A DNA stretch of 64,000 nt from Komagataeibacter rhaeticus (GCF_003207855.1 NZ_NKTZ01000001.1:372001-436000); one strand, 5' to 3'; shown: positions 27,169-37,071, counted from the stretch's first letter. The notes: generated from the sequence alone by a model not told the origin. Translations and numbers: made by a program.

Positions 27169-27921
27169 TTAAGGCATCATGCCCGGTTTCTGGTCCGGTG
27201 GGGGCAGATCGGCGGGGTCGGGGCCATGGGCCAGGGCAATGGTTACATCCACGGTTTCCTGATTGACCAGCGCATCAAATATCGGATCCACCACCGGGTT
27301 CTGCATGTCGGATGTCATGGCGCCCAGTTCCATGTGGGTCCAGTCGATGCGGTCATGGGCCTGGCGGGTAAAGTCAAAGTCCAGCATGGGGTGGGACCGG
27401 CCATCGGGCGCGGTATAGGACCAGGTGAAGTGACAGCGCGCGGGGGCGCCGCGCTGGGTGAACAGCGCATGGACGAAGCCGGGGGTCACATCCGTCTGCA
27501 CCGCGTTCATCAGATAATGCGGGGCCGCCTGCCGCAGCGCGGGGGTCACCTGCGTGCTGAACAGCCCCGCCCGCACCATTTCAGGCACATGCGCCATGAA
27601 GGTGGTCTGGTTGATGCCAAATGCCACCCGGCAGGGAACCGCACTGGTAATGCGGGTTTCCACGCCCCATGCGTGGGCGGTGCTGCGTGCATCCGTCAGT
27701 GGCGCGGGATAGGACGCGGTGCCCGCGGCGTGGGCCGTGGCAGCCCATATGCCGCCGGGCAGCGCCAGGCACAGGGCCAGCGCGCACCATGACAGGGAAC
27801 GGGTTGGGGCAGGGGGGAAGGCATCGGGGCAGGGCAAGGACAGGCACCAGTCGTACTGAGGGAAACGGGAGCGGCCATGGTACGCAACCGCCGACCCTGT
27901 TTCTGTCATGGTGGGCCGCAT
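27169..27921 (-). CDS. Exported hypothetical protein
   Basis: About 250 aa from ATG 27921 (27909 is an alternative). A hydrophobic segment about residues 45-66 (SWCALALCLALPGGIWAATAHA) looks like an uncleaved or late signal sequence. The mature part has Cys residues and the segments RCHFTWSYTAPDGR and MLDFDFTRQAHDRIDWTHME. Not recognised. The frame continues to 28272 through an AT-rich, clearly non-coding stretch, which I reject as coding. Confidence 0.55.
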   Translation of the reverse strand: MRPTMTETGSAVAYHGRSRFPQYDWCLSLPCPDAFPPAPTRSLSWCALALCLALPGGIWAATAHAAGTASYPAPLTDARSTAHAWGVETRITSAVPCRVAFGINQTTFMAHVPEMVRAGLFSTQVTPALRQAAPHYLMNAVQTDVTPGFVHALFTQRGAPARCHFTWSYTAPDGRSHPMLDFDFTRQAHDRIDWTHMELGAMTSDMQNPVVDPIFDALVNQETVDVTIALAHGPDPADLPPPDQKPGMMP

Positions 27922-28317
27922 GCTGTCACCCCCATCGTGCCATCCGGGTGCGTGCAAACAGTATGGCCGTGTCCTGATACTCTGGAACAGGTAATGAAAA
28001 GAACAGATGTTCATGAAATTATGTATCTGTTCTGTAATGATACGAATTCGATCTGTACAGATTTTAAAATGCCATTCAAATGACATAATAACCGGGTTTT
28101 TACCCCATGCCCAAACGGGTGCGACAGGGTAGGAAAAAACATGGGTTTGGGGAAGCAAGTCCTTATTACAGCATGTTTTTTCAGAACCTTTTGCGGGAAC
28201 CGCCAGCACCTCGCCGCGTTGGCGGGCAAGTGATGCAGATAACGGCAAGACGCCGGCAGGCAGCATGGCCATACAGCGCCATGCGCGGCCGTAACCGGCG
28301 CTTCAGGTCAGGAAACC
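27922..28317. other. AT-rich intergenic region with inverted repeat
   Basis: 396 bp between two divergent small genes. Base composition falls sharply from 27990 to 28090. It contains an inverted repeat (28000-28033) described separately. No tRNA or recognised RNA family seen. Probably holds the promoters of both neighbours. Confidence 0.6.
28000..28033. promoter_or_regulatory. Inverted repeat AGAACAGAT-N16-ATCTGTTCT
   Basis: Perfect 9-bp arms at 28000-28008 and 28025-28033 within an AT-rich stretch, about 80 bp upstream of the 27921 start. It could be a dimeric operator or a hairpin. It does not match the alphaproteobacterial LexA spacing. Confidence 0.45.
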
Positions 28318-28530
28318 ATGTTTGATTCAAAGATCATAGAAGTTGATGGAGTGTTCGTGGGGGCTGCCATCATAACCGGCATTGCGACATCGCTGCGCTT
28401 TTATGCCACGCATGAGAGCGTGCGTTCACTGCACAATACCCTCATGCCCGACCTTGCGGCCCTGCGTGCATGTGTCACGGCCACATTCCGGCGCATGGGG
28501 CAGGGACGGCGGGGCCTGCGTCAGGCGTAA
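28318..28530 (+). CDS. Small hypothetical protein
   Basis: 70 aa starting MFDSKIIEVDGVFVGAAIIT with a weakly hydrophobic N-terminal half and a basic tail (FRRMGQGRRGLRQA). Not recognised. Preceded by GGTCAGGAAACC, giving a fair ribosome site. Followed by repeat copy F. The lower GC of the first 30 codons is unlike the neighbours. Confidence 0.5.
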   Translation: MFDSKIIEVDGVFVGAAIITGIATSLRFYATHESVRSLHNTLMPDLAALRACVTATFRRMGQGRRGLRQA

Positions 28531-28591
28531 GGCCGGCCCCGCAGGACGGGTGGGCCAGCAGGCTGCCCAAGGGTGGCCTGCTGACAGGAAT

Positions 28592-28670
28592 GGAAGTTTC
28601 CGGCTGTCGCCTTTTTGCGGAAAGGCGGCGTTCTCTGAAGCTTTTTGAAAAAGCTCCACCAGAAACTTCC
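28592..28670. repeat. Palindromic repeat, copy F (opposite orientation)
   Basis: Ends GGAAGTTTC / GAAACTTCC; the GCC-type hairpin (CGCCTTTTTGCGGAAAGGCG) comes first and AGCTTTTTGAAAAAGCT second, so this copy is flipped relative to B and C. It lies between the 28318 gene (+) and ilvD (-), which converge. Confidence 0.85.
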
Positions 28671-28720
28671 TCATGATTGCGGGATTTTCTGGGGCTGGCT
28701 TTTCAGGCACCCCCTGACGG

Positions 28721-28749
28721 AAAGACCCCGGCGGCCCGGCCCCGGGGTC
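28721..28749 (-). terminator. Hairpin after ilvD
   Basis: Stem GACCCCGG / CCGGGGTC (28724-28731 with 28742-28749) followed on the minus strand by TTT. Moderate intrinsic terminator of ilvD. Confidence 0.5.
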
Positions 28750-28756
28750 TCCCCTG

Positions 28757-30619
28757 CTACCGGCTGGTGCGGCGGCCCAGCTGGCTGACATCGCGCACGG
28801 CACCCTTTGCCGCGCTGGTGGTCAGCGCGCTGTAGGCCTGCAGCGCGACCGAGACCTCACGCTGGCGGTCAGGCTGCCAGGCGCGGTCGCCACGCTCTTC
28901 CATCGCATCGCGGCGGGCGGCAAGGTCCGCATCGCTTACGGTGGTGCGCAGGATGCGGTTGGGGATGTCGATCTCGATGGTGTCGCCTTCCTCCAGCAGC
29001 CCGATAATGCCGCCTTCCGCCGCCTCGGGCGAGATATGGCCGATGGACAGCCCCGAGCTGCCGCCCGAGAAGCGGCCATCGGTAATCAGCGCGCATTTTT
29101 CCGCCAGCCCCTTGGATTTGAGATAGCTGGTCGGATACAGCATTTCCTGCATGCCGGGGCCGCCCTTGGGGCCTTCGTAGCGGATCACCACCACGTCACC
29201 CGCCACGATTTCGTTGCCCAGGATGGCCGAGACGGCAGCATCCTGACTTTCAAAGATACGGGCAGGCCCGGTAAAGGTCAGCAGGTTCGGGGCCACGCCC
29301 GCGGTCTTCACGATCGCACCGTCTTCCGCCAGGTTGCCAAACAGCACCGCAAGCCCGCCATCCTGGCTGTAGGCATGCTCCGCATCCCGGATTGCGCCAT
29401 TCGCCCGGTCGGTATCCAGTGCTTCATAGCGGCTGGACTGGGAGAACGCCTGCGTGGTCCGCACCCCGCCGGGGGCGGCGCGGAAGAAGGTGCGCGCCGC
29501 CTCATCCGCCGTACTGGCGCTGATATCCCATTTTGCCAGCGCCGTGCTCACGCTGGGGGCATGCACGCTGGGCGCGTCCAGGTGCAGCAGGCCCATGCGC
29601 GCCAGTTCCCCCATGATGGCGGGAATGCCACCGGCGCGGTGCACGTCCTCCATATGGATGTCCATGCGTGAGGGCGAGACCTTGCACAGGTTGGGCACCT
29701 TGTGGGAAAGCCGGTCGATGTCGGACATGGTGAAATGCACCTTGCCCTCATGCGCCGCCGCCAGAAGGTGCAGCACCGTGTTGGTCGAGCCCCCCATGGC
29801 GATATCGACCGACATCGCATTCTCGAACGCGGGCTTGGTGGCGATGCCGCGCGGCAGGGCGGTGGCATCGTCATTTTCATACCAGCGGCGTGCCAGGGCC
29901 ACGATCTCGCGGCCCGCGCGCATGAACAGGTCGCGCCGGTCGGCATGGGTGGCCACAAGGCTGCCATTGCCCGGCAGCGCCAGGCCCAGCGCCTCGGTCA
30001 GGCAGTTCATGGAATTGGCGGTAAACATGCCCGAGCACGACCCGCAGGTAGGGCAGGCCGAGCGCTCGATGGTGGCGGACTGTTCGTCACTGACATCCGC
30101 ATTGGCCGCCGCCACCATGGACGTGATCAGGTCGGCGCGCTGCTCGGTACCGTTATTGAGGATCTTGCCCGCTTCCATCGGCCCGCCGGAGACGAAGATG
30201 GTGGGGATGTTGAGCCGCATCGCCGCCATGAGCATGCCCGGCGTGATCTTGTCACAGTTGCTTATGCACACCAGCGCATCGGCGCAGTGGGCATTGACCA
30301 TGTATTCCACCGCATCGGCAATCAGCTCGCGCGAAGGCAGGCTGTACAGCATGCCGCCATGGCCCATGGCAATGCCATCATCCACGGCAATGGTATTGAA
30401 CTCACGCCCGATGCCGCCCGCATCCGCCACGGCACCGGCCACCAGCTGGCCCAGGTCCTTCAGGTGGACATGGCCGGGCACGAACTGCGTGAAGGAATTG
30501 GCGATGGCGATGATCGGCTTGCCGAAATCACCATCCTTCATGCCGGTTGCACGCCACAGACTGCGCGCACCGGCCATGTTGCGGCCATGGGTCGTAGTGC
30601 GGGAACGATAGGCGGGCAT
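28757..30619 (-). CDS. ilvD: Dihydroxy-acid dehydratase
   Basis: 620-aa iron-sulfur dehydratase of valine/isoleucine synthesis. Cluster cysteines lie in [12 protein letters not shown] and [19 protein letters not shown]. The size matches the E. coli-type enzyme (616 aa). ATG 30619 ([20 protein letters not shown]) fits the family; the frame opens 12 codons earlier. It is divergent from the AsmA gene, with a 206-bp gap. Confidence 0.97.
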   Translation of the reverse strand: MPAYRSRTTTHGRNMAGARSLWRATGMKDGDFGKPIIAIANSFTQFVPGHVHLKDLGQLVAGAVADAGGIGREFNTIAVDDGIAMGHGGMLYSLPSRELIADAVEYMVNAHCADALVCISNCDKITPGMLMAAMRLNIPTIFVSGGPMEAGKILNNGTEQRADLITSMVAAANADVSDEQSATIERSACPTCGSCSGMFTANSMNCLTEALGLALPGNGSLVATHADRRDLFMRAGREIVALARRWYENDDATALPRGIATKPAFENAMSVDIAMGGSTNTVLHLLAAAHEGKVHFTMSDIDRLSHKVPNLCKVSPSRMDIHMEDVHRAGGIPAIMGELARMGLLHLDAPSVHAPSVSTALAKWDISASTADEAARTFFRAAPGGVRTTQAFSQSSRYEALDTDRANGAIRDAEHAYSQDGGLAVLFGNLAEDGAIVKTAGVAPNLLTFTGPARIFESQDAAVSAILGNEIVAGDVVVIRYEGPKGGPGMQEMLYPTSYLKSKGLAEKCALITDGRFSGGSSGLSIGHISPEAAEGGIIGLLEEGDTIEIDIPNRILRTTVSDADLAARRDAMEERGDRAWQPDRQREVSVALQAYSALTTSAAKGAVRDVSQLGRRTSR

Positions 30620-30825
30620 GACAGTGACCTCTCGCGTCAATCTGGTTAGCATCAAAGGGGCATGAAGTTGCCTGACCGCATACAGGACGCGCGGCTGTCG
30701 CGCCAGTCCAAACCTGCCGTTAACGGTGCCCGGCCATGATGGCGGCAGGGCTGGGCCGCAACTCCATGTGCGACCATCCGTTCATCTGATATCCCCTCCG
30801 CCCCCGCACAAGGAGTACCAGCAGC

Positions 30826-32976
30826 ATGCCGCAACCGGATCATTCCACCGTCCCGCCCGGAACGGCGCGGCGCAGCGTCCTTGCGCAGATACGGTTTCCG
30901 GTCCTTGGGGTGCTGGCGGTTGCAGTAATGGCGCTGGTCATTTTCTGGTCGTGGGACTGGTTCATTCCCATGGTGGAACGCCGGGCCGGGGCGGCACTGG
31001 GGCGCAGGGTTACGCTGGCGCACCTGCATGTGCGTATCGGGCGCGTGATCCGCATCACGGCTGACGGGGTGAAGATTGACGAACCGGACGGCTTCACCAC
31101 CCTGCCGCCATTTGCCACCGCCGACCACCTGATGGTGGGCCTCAACCTGTGGCACCTGCTGGGCGGGACGGTGGACCTGCCGGTCATCGCGCTGGACAGG
31201 CCGGTGGTGGAACTGAACGGGAAGCGTGATGGCACCGCCAACTACCAGTTCCCCGCCCGTGGCGGTGGCGGTTCGACCGCCATGCCGCGCATTGGCGAAC
31301 TGGATATCGATGCGGGCCAGATGCATCTTGTCCATGCGGGCCTGCGCAGCGACATGCGCGCGCAGGTGCACACCACGCCGGGGCAGGGGGACGTGCAGCC
31401 CCGGATCGTGGCGGATGTGCGCGGCACCTATGCCGGGCAGGCCATGACCGGGCATTTCTCGGGCGGGGCGCTGGTCTCGCTGGCCGACCGGACCCGGCCG
31501 TATCCGGTTGATGTGGACGTGCGCCACGGCCCCACGCGGCTGACACTGGTGGGGACGGTGGATGATCCGCTGTCCTTTGCGGGCGCGCGGCTTAAACTGA
31601 CACTGGCCGGGCCGGACATGTCACTGCTCTATCCGCTGACGGGCGTGGTGATCCCCCAGACGCCCGCCTACCATGTGGCAGGCAGCCTGGATTACCATGA
31701 CCAGCGCGTGCGCTTCCGTGATTTCGAGGGCGTGGTCGGTTCCAGCGACCTTGGCGGCACGTTGAGTGCGGACCCCCACCAGACCGTGACGTTTGTCGAT
31801 ACCGACCTGCATTCACGCCATGTGGACCTGGCGGATCTGGGCGGGTTCTTTGGTGCGACGCCGGGCGAGCATCCCTCCACCACGCAGCAGGCGGCGGAGG
31901 AAAAGGCGCATGCGGCGAGTGGCGCCGTACTGCCCACCACGCCCATCAACATGCCCCGGCTCAAGGCGACCAATGTTCACCTTGCCTATCATGGTGATCA
32001 TATCGAAAACCGCCATACCCCGCTCGACAACATCGACGTGCTGGCGGATATCCGCGACGGCACGATCGATGTCCATCATCTCAACTTTGCCGTGGGCAAG
32101 GGCACGCTGGCCAGCAGCGGCACCTTCGTGCCGCAGGGCGATGGCATGGATGCGCGCATCCGCATCGACATGGAGCAGATCGACCTGGCCCGCCTGATGC
32201 AGTCCATGGGGCACAACCTGCATGGGCAGGGGATCATTGGCGGCCATATCGTGGTGCATGGCCATGGCCGGTCGCTGGCCCAGATTGTGGGCAATGGCGA
32301 TGGCGGCATTACCATGGCGCTGGATGACGGGGGTGATATTTCCGCAATCCTGCCCGACCTGCTGGGGCTGGAACTGGGCAAGGCGCTGCTTTCCGCGCTG
32401 GGCCTGCCCGCCCGGACCGACCTGAAATGCCTGATTGCCGACATGCCCCTGCAGGATGGTGTGTTCCACACCCGTACCCTGCTGCTGGAAACGGGTGATA
32501 CCCGCACCGTGGGCAGTGGTGACATCCGGTTCAGCAACAATACCATCGACTACAGGCTGCTGACGCATTCGCGGCACTTCGCCATCGCGTCCTTCCCCGG
32601 TCCGCTTTACATCACCGGGCCGCTCAAGGACCCCAGCATACGGCCGGGGGCGGAAATCATTGGCCGGGCCGTGGCGTCGGTGCTGACGGGTTTCGTGTTC
32701 TCGCCTGTCGGCCTGCTGCCCACCATTGAAGGGGGGGTGGGCAGGAACTCATCGTGCGCCAGTGCCATCCGGGAGGTAAACGAGAACCCGGCCGCGGGCA
32801 TTGCCCCCCATGCTTCCCACCCGGTGCGCCATGGCGCGCATGGCCGGAGCATTTCCGCCCGGCACGGCGCGACAGCGGACCATACGGATGGCGGCGGGAG
32901 CGGTGCGAACGGGCTGGGTGCCGCCGAACGCGCGCGCATCCGCGCGGCCTGGGCGCGCAAGATGGCAGCGCACTGA
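30826..32976 (+). CDS. AsmA-family protein
   Basis: 716 aa. One N-terminal membrane helix (about 24-46, PVLGVLAVAVMALVIFWSWDW) and then a long beta-rich periplasmic bridge-like region, with the typical early segment RRAGAALGRRVTLAHLHV and late FSNNTIDYRLLTHSRHFAIASFPGPLYITGPLKDPS (split). AsmA-like proteins (AsmA, TamB, YhdP) carry phospholipids toward the outer membrane. The Ser/His-rich tail (about 650-716) is atypical. It ends 95 bp before tRNA-Thr. Confidence 0.88.
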   Translation: MPQPDHSTVPPGTARRSVLAQIRFPVLGVLAVAVMALVIFWSWDWFIPMVERRAGAALGRRVTLAHLHVRIGRVIRITADGVKIDEPDGFTTLPPFATADHLMVGLNLWHLLGGTVDLPVIALDRPVVELNGKRDGTANYQFPARGGGGSTAMPRIGELDIDAGQMHLVHAGLRSDMRAQVHTTPGQGDVQPRIVADVRGTYAGQAMTGHFSGGALVSLADRTRPYPVDVDVRHGPTRLTLVGTVDDPLSFAGARLKLTLAGPDMSLLYPLTGVVIPQTPAYHVAGSLDYHDQRVRFRDFEGVVGSSDLGGTLSADPHQTVTFVDTDLHSRHVDLADLGGFFGATPGEHPSTTQQAAEEKAHAASGAVLPTTPINMPRLKATNVHLAYHGDHIENRHTPLDNIDVLADIRDGTIDVHHLNFAVGKGTLASSGTFVPQGDGMDARIRIDMEQIDLARLMQSMGHNLHGQGIIGGHIVVHGHGRSLAQIVGNGDGGITMALDDGGDISAILPDLLGLELGKALLSALGLPARTDLKCLIADMPLQDGVFHTRTLLLETGDTRTVGSGDIRFSNNTIDYRLLTHSRHFAIASFPGPLYITGPLKDPSIRPGAEIIGRAVASVLTGFVFSPVGLLPTIEGGVGRNSSCASAIREVNENPAAGIAPHASHPVRHGAHGRSISARHGATADHTDGGGSGANGLGAAERARIRAAWARKMAAH

Positions 32977-33071
32977 AGGATGGAATCCCCGCTTGACCAT
33001 GCGGGGCATTTCGGCAAAAAGGGACGGGTGCAGCAGGCAACCCGCAACAGGCGGGCCACGCCTGTCGCCAT

Positions 33072-33146
33072 GCCGGGTTAGCACAGTGGTAGTGCAGCGG
33101 TTTTGTAAACCGAAGGCCGGGGGTTCAAATCCCTCACCCGGCACCA
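33072..33146 (+). tRNA. tRNA-Thr (TGT)
   Basis: Acceptor GCCGGGT / ACCCGGC, encoded CCA, T-loop GGTTCAAATCC, anticodon TGT at 33104-33106. The top pair of the anticodon stem is a G-A mismatch (33097/33113), which is slightly unusual. Confidence 0.93.
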
Positions 33147-33166
33147 GACTTCCATCCTGAAAATCA

Positions 33167-33241
33167 TGAAGAAGTTTTTGGTGAGGCTTTTTCCCAAAAG
33201 CTTCAGGAAACACCGCCTTTCCTGAACAGGGCGGTGCCCGA
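33167..33241. repeat. Palindromic repeat, copy G
   Basis: Left end GAAGAAGTTTTTGGTGAGGC, left hairpin GCTTTTTCCCAAAAGC, right hairpin CACCGCCTTTCC / ACAGGGCGGTG, right end drifted. It lies between tRNA-Thr (+) and the DsbA-like gene (-), which converge. Confidence 0.8.
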
Positions 33242-33268
33242 TACATCCGTTATTGCCAAAGCAGGCAT

Positions 33269-33826
33269 TTACGCAAAAATCCGCTCCATCCACGCTTCCA
33301 CCGTATCGCCGCTGCTGATGGCGGGGTCGATCAGCCCATCGACCATGAAGGTAGGGGAGACGTGAATGCCGTTCTGGCGGGAATATCTGCACTGCCACTT
33401 GATGGCCTTCTGCAAGTCCGGCACGGCAAACGCCGCCGCCAGTTCAAGCCCGCTATAGCGTTCGATCCGCTTTATGATGTCGTTGGGTGTCGCATCCATG
33501 TTGGGGCCGGCACAGTGGTCGGTGAACTCGAATTCCTCCCGGTGCGCGCCCACGGCGGCCATGACAGTGCGGGCGGCCTCACGCCCGCCCTCCAGTGTTG
33601 CGGCCGCAAGGATGCAGCGCACGATCACACCAGAGAACATATGCCACGGCTGGGACTGCAGGCGGATTTTGATGGTGATCCGCCCTTCCCCCGCGCGCGC
33701 CAGCAGGTCCGGCAGCTTGTCGAACGCGCGCACCGAGAACGGGCAGGTCGGTTCCAGAAAGGCTTCAAAAACCCTGGGGCCATGCCCCCATTCAAGCGGG
33801 GCAACGCGCAGTGGGGTGGCGGGCAT
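33269..33826 (-). CDS. DsbA-like thioredoxin-fold protein without CxxC
   Basis: About 185 aa from ATG 33826. Thioredoxin-fold, DsbA-like: active-site region LEPTCPFSVRAF has one Cys followed by PFS instead of CxxC, then a helical insert, then a cis-Pro loop VSPTFMVDG. A single Cys suggests a reductase/isomerase-like or glutathione-linked function rather than an oxidase. No signal peptide is seen, so it is cytoplasmic. It starts 154 bp from the divergent amidohydrolase. Confidence 0.75.
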   Translation of the reverse strand: MPATPLRVAPLEWGHGPRVFEAFLEPTCPFSVRAFDKLPDLLARAGEGRITIKIRLQSQPWHMFSGVIVRCILAAATLEGGREAARTVMAAVGAHREEFEFTDHCAGPNMDATPNDIIKRIERYSGLELAAAFAVPDLQKAIKWQCRYSRQNGIHVSPTFMVDGLIDPAISSGDTVEAWMERIFA

Positions 33827-33980
33827 GGTCAGGGTTCTCCCTTTGATGGTCGGCATCCCGGTCGTGTGTCACACGGTACGGTGGCATGGCGCGGAGTCTG
33901 CCGTGGTTGCGGGCATATAGGCAATCCCCCTGAAAGCCTGCATAAGGAGAATGTTTCCCTGTTTCCGTCCGGTGAGAATC

Positions 33981-35345
33981 ATGTCCCGCTCCCTTTTGCT
34001 CAAGAATGCACTGCGTCTGGTCACGATGGATGCGCAGAGACGCGAAATCGAAGGTGGATGGATACTGGTCCGTGACCGGCAGGTGGCGGCCATCGGCACC
34101 CCCGCCGATCCGCTGCCCGTGGCGGACGAGGTGCTGGACATGACCGGCCATGTGGTGATGCCGGGTCTGGTCAATACCCACCACCATATGTACCAGACAC
34201 TCACGCGCGCCATCCCGGCGGCACAGGATGCCTCGCTGTTCGGGTGGTTGCAGGCGCTCTATCCCATATGGGCGGGGCTGACGCCCGAGATGATCCGCGT
34301 TTCCGCCTGCACCGCCATGACGGAACTGCTGTGGTCAGGCTGTACCACCACCAGTGATCATCTCTACTTGTTCCCCAACGGGGCGCGGCTGGATGACGAG
34401 ATCGAGGCGGCAGCGCAGATGGGTATGCGCTTTCATGCCGCGCGCGGGGCGATGAGCGTGGGGGAAAGCCAGGGCGGCCTGCCGCCGGACCGTGTGGTGG
34501 AGGATGAGGACACCATTCTGGCCGATACCCGGCGCGTGATCGAAACCTATCATGACCCGGCCCGCTTTTCGATGCTGCGGGTGGTGGTGGCGCCGTGTTC
34601 GCCCTTTTCCGTCAGTCGTGACCTCATGCGCAATGCTGCTGCCCTTGCACGGGCAACCGGCACCATGCTGCATACCCATCTGGCCGAGAATGCCAGCGAC
34701 ATTGCCTACAGCCGCGAAAAATTCAACATGACCCCCGCCGAATATGCCGAGGATACCGGCTGGGTGGGCCACGACGTATGGCATGCGCACTGCGTGCGGC
34801 TGGATGATGCGGGCATTCACCGCTTTGGTGCGACGCATACGGGCATGGCCCACTGTCCGTGTTCCAACATGCGGCTGGGGTCCGGCATTGCGCCGGTGCG
34901 TCGCATGGTGGCAGCGGGCATGCGGGTGGGGCTGGGGGTGGATGGCTCAGCCTCCAACGATGGTAGCCACATGCTGGGCGAGGCCCGGCAGGCCATGCTG
35001 CTGGGCCGCCTGCTGGAAACGGAGGACAACCGCCCGATGATGCAGGCGCGCGAAGTGCTGGAACTGGCCACGCGCGGCGGTGCCAGCGTTCTGGGGCGTG
35101 ATGACATAGGGCATCTTGCCCCGGGCATGGCGGCCGATATCGTGGCGTTTGACCTGCGCGGGATCGACCATGCCGGTGCCCAGTCGGACCCTGTGGCCGC
35201 CCTGGTGTTCTGCACGCCGGGGCGGGTGGCATGCAGCATTGTCAATGGCCGGGTGCTGATCCGTGACGGGGTGTTTACCGCGCATGATCCCGCCCTGCTG
35301 GCCCGGCGGCATAATGAACTGGCCCGTCAGCTATTGCAGGGCTGA
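33981..35345 (+). CDS. Amidohydrolase, 8-oxoguanine deaminase/AtzB-like
   Basis: 454-aa member of the amidohydrolase superfamily. Metal site NTHHHMYQTLTR, then HTHLAENASD, WHAHCVRLDD, and the late metal Asp in GLGVDGSASND. The close family relatives I recall are 8-oxoguanine deaminase and hydroxydechloroatrazine ethylaminohydrolase. Purine salvage or detoxification is likely. ATG 33981 (MSRSLLLKNALRLVTMDAQ) is chosen over the ATG ten codons upstream because it matches the family start. Confidence 0.85.
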   Translation: MSRSLLLKNALRLVTMDAQRREIEGGWILVRDRQVAAIGTPADPLPVADEVLDMTGHVVMPGLVNTHHHMYQTLTRAIPAAQDASLFGWLQALYPIWAGLTPEMIRVSACTAMTELLWSGCTTTSDHLYLFPNGARLDDEIEAAAQMGMRFHAARGAMSVGESQGGLPPDRVVEDEDTILADTRRVIETYHDPARFSMLRVVVAPCSPFSVSRDLMRNAAALARATGTMLHTHLAENASDIAYSREKFNMTPAEYAEDTGWVGHDVWHAHCVRLDDAGIHRFGATHTGMAHCPCSNMRLGSGIAPVRRMVAAGMRVGLGVDGSASNDGSHMLGEARQAMLLGRLLETEDNRPMMQAREVLELATRGGASVLGRDDIGHLAPGMAADIVAFDLRGIDHAGAQSDPVAALVFCTPGRVACSIVNGRVLIRDGVFTAHDPALLARRHNELARQLLQG

Positions 35346-35409
35346 CCGGGCCGCGGGCCACTCCACGGCCTGTTTACAGGTCCTGTTCAGGAACCATCCC
35401 GGGATTATC

Positions 35410-35492
35410 AAGAAATTCCTGGTGAAGCTTTTTTCAAAAGGCATCATGGAACGCCGCCTTTTTAGGAAAAGGCAGCATCCGGAAATTTTTTA
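35410..35492. repeat. Palindromic repeat, copy H
   Basis: Diverged copy: AGAAATTCCTGGTGAAGC at the left, loosely paired GCTTTTTTCAAAAGGC, then CGCCGCCTTTTTAGGAAAAGGCAGC, ending CCGGAAATTTTTT. It lies between the amidohydrolase (+) and the SDR gene (-), which converge. Confidence 0.78.
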
Positions 35493-35524
35493 TTTTCATC
35501 TACCCACGGGTTATTTTTAAACAC

Positions 35525-36340
35525 CTAGCGTCGGGGGGGCGACAGGCGGCGCAGGTAGGCGCGGTAGCCCCGCCGGCCCAGCATCTTCATGATGGGCAGG
35601 CTCAGGTTGAGCAGCGGCATGGAGGCAAGGCAGGCATGGGTGAACAGTTTGTCGAATACGGAACTGAAGCGCTCGCGGCTGCGATGTTTACAGCATTCAA
35701 GGATGCGCCGGGCCGTGACATCAGGTTCCTGCGGCGGGTCAATGAAATTGTAGATCGAGCCACCGGCGTTCATTTCCCGGCTTAGCATGGGGGTGTTGAC
35801 GCTGGCGGGATAAAGGGAAGAAACCTGTATGCGCCGGGGCCGGAGTTCCTGTTCCAGCGCGCGGGCAAAGCCGCGCAGGCCGAATTTTGCCGCCGTGTAG
35901 ACACTGCTGCCCGCCAGCGGAAAGACCGCCGCCATCGAGTTGACGAACACGATATGCCCGCCGTCGCGCATTGTGGGCAGCAGGGCATTGGTCAGTTCGA
36001 TCGGGGCAACCAGATCCACCGCGATCTGGTCGGCCGTGACCGCGCTGTCCAGTTCACCCACGCTCTGCGGGGTAATCACGCCCGCGCAATGCACCAGTAC
36101 GTCTATGGCAGGCGCATGGCTGGCAATGACGGGTGCGGCCGCGCGGATGCTGTTGCCGTCCGTCAGGTCACAGGGGACAATGGTGACGGCGGGCAGGTCC
36201 ACCGTGCCCTGGCGTGAAAGGATGATGACCCTGTAACCACACCCCAGCATGCGCCGGACCAGTGCACGCCCGATTCCGCCCGTTGCCCCCGTTACCACCG
36301 CAACCCGACCGGGCCTGTCGTTTAAATCACTATTTTCCAA
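35525..36340 (-). CDS. Short-chain dehydrogenase/reductase
   Basis: About 271 aa from TTG 36340. Classical SDR: cofactor motif TGATGGIGRALV, HCAGV, catalytic Ser in FVNSMAAVFPL, and YTAAK (Tyr and Lys). The C-terminal extension (about 60 residues, hydrophobic with basic end) resembles the YqjQ/retinol dehydrogenase-like group. The frame is open to 36793, but only the part from the NAD motif is homologous; no ATG is near, and TTG 36340 has AGGGAAG upstream. Start uncertain. Confidence 0.82.
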   Translation of the reverse strand: MENSDLNDRPGRVAVVTGATGGIGRALVRRMLGCGYRVIILSRQGTVDLPAVTIVPCDLTDGNSIRAAAPVIASHAPAIDVLVHCAGVITPQSVGELDSAVTADQIAVDLVAPIELTNALLPTMRDGGHIVFVNSMAAVFPLAGSSVYTAAKFGLRGFARALEQELRPRRIQVSSLYPASVNTPMLSREMNAGGSIYNFIDPPQEPDVTARRILECCKHRSRERFSSVFDKLFTHACLASMPLLNLSLPIMKMLGRRGYRAYLRRLSPPRR

Positions 36341-37071
36341 CGATCTGCATACTTCCCTGACCGCAACGCCTGTCGTAGCGCCTGATACGCGCCAGACCGG
36401 ATAGTCCGCAAGATGTTTTCCCGTTGCCTGACCGGGGCCATGGTATCGGCAATGGAATAATCCGTCGATAACCCGCGATGGCGACCATCGGTAAGCGTAA
36501 GCGGATGCGTTTATGGGGAAACGGGATGGTGGCGAAGGAAACGGGATCAGCATGACACGCCTGCCGGTTCCATAGTCAGGAAAGGCTTGGACAGCGGCCG
36601 CGCCAGACTCGATGACCTTCCCGATATCCCGTTGTGGATTTTGGCTGGAAAGGGATACGCATCGGACGCCTGACCTCAATGGCCTGTCGCTGCTGTCATC
36701 CATCTGGATCGAGTGCTGACAGCCACCAATGTCCGAAGATGGAATGTTCTTCCGCAGGAAATCGGATGCTCCGTGTAATGCAAATTCTTTCATCTACACG
36801 GATAAAGAATTTCACAACTACTATAAAAAATTATTATTCATAATAATAAATTTTTATTATGATTTCAGTATATTTGTTCTGAAAGAATTTATAAACAGCT
36901 TTCTGCAAAAAAATATCTACAATAAAGGCTCTTCCCTACCTGCGGTGCGAGATGGCAGTCGGAAGGGCCGTTGGCAGAGGCTGGCGTGCTGACCCTATGG
37001 CATCATGAAGAGCATGACATCATGCTCTCGAGGCAATGGAAATCTTTTTGACAATTTTAAATGGAATATCT
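36341..37071. other. Intergenic region with AT-rich island
   Basis: 731 bp without a supported gene. From 36780 to 36930 the sequence is strongly AT-rich and holds nested palindromes (for example CATAATAA / TTATTATG). A perfect palindrome, GAGCATGACATCATGCTC, lies at 37010-37027. No recognisable RNA gene, phage attachment site or IS end. The adjacent tRNA-Ser 3' end at 37072 makes an old integration site conceivable. Confidence 0.6.

Noticed and set aside
28009-28033. LexA box in the AT-rich gap
   Set aside because: GTTC elements are 16 bp apart, not the 7-bp spacing of alphaproteobacterial LexA sites.
36729-36992. 87-aa frame in the AT-rich island
   Set aside because: Composed of A/T-rich runs with no ribosome site or recognisable sequence; the island is more likely non-coding.
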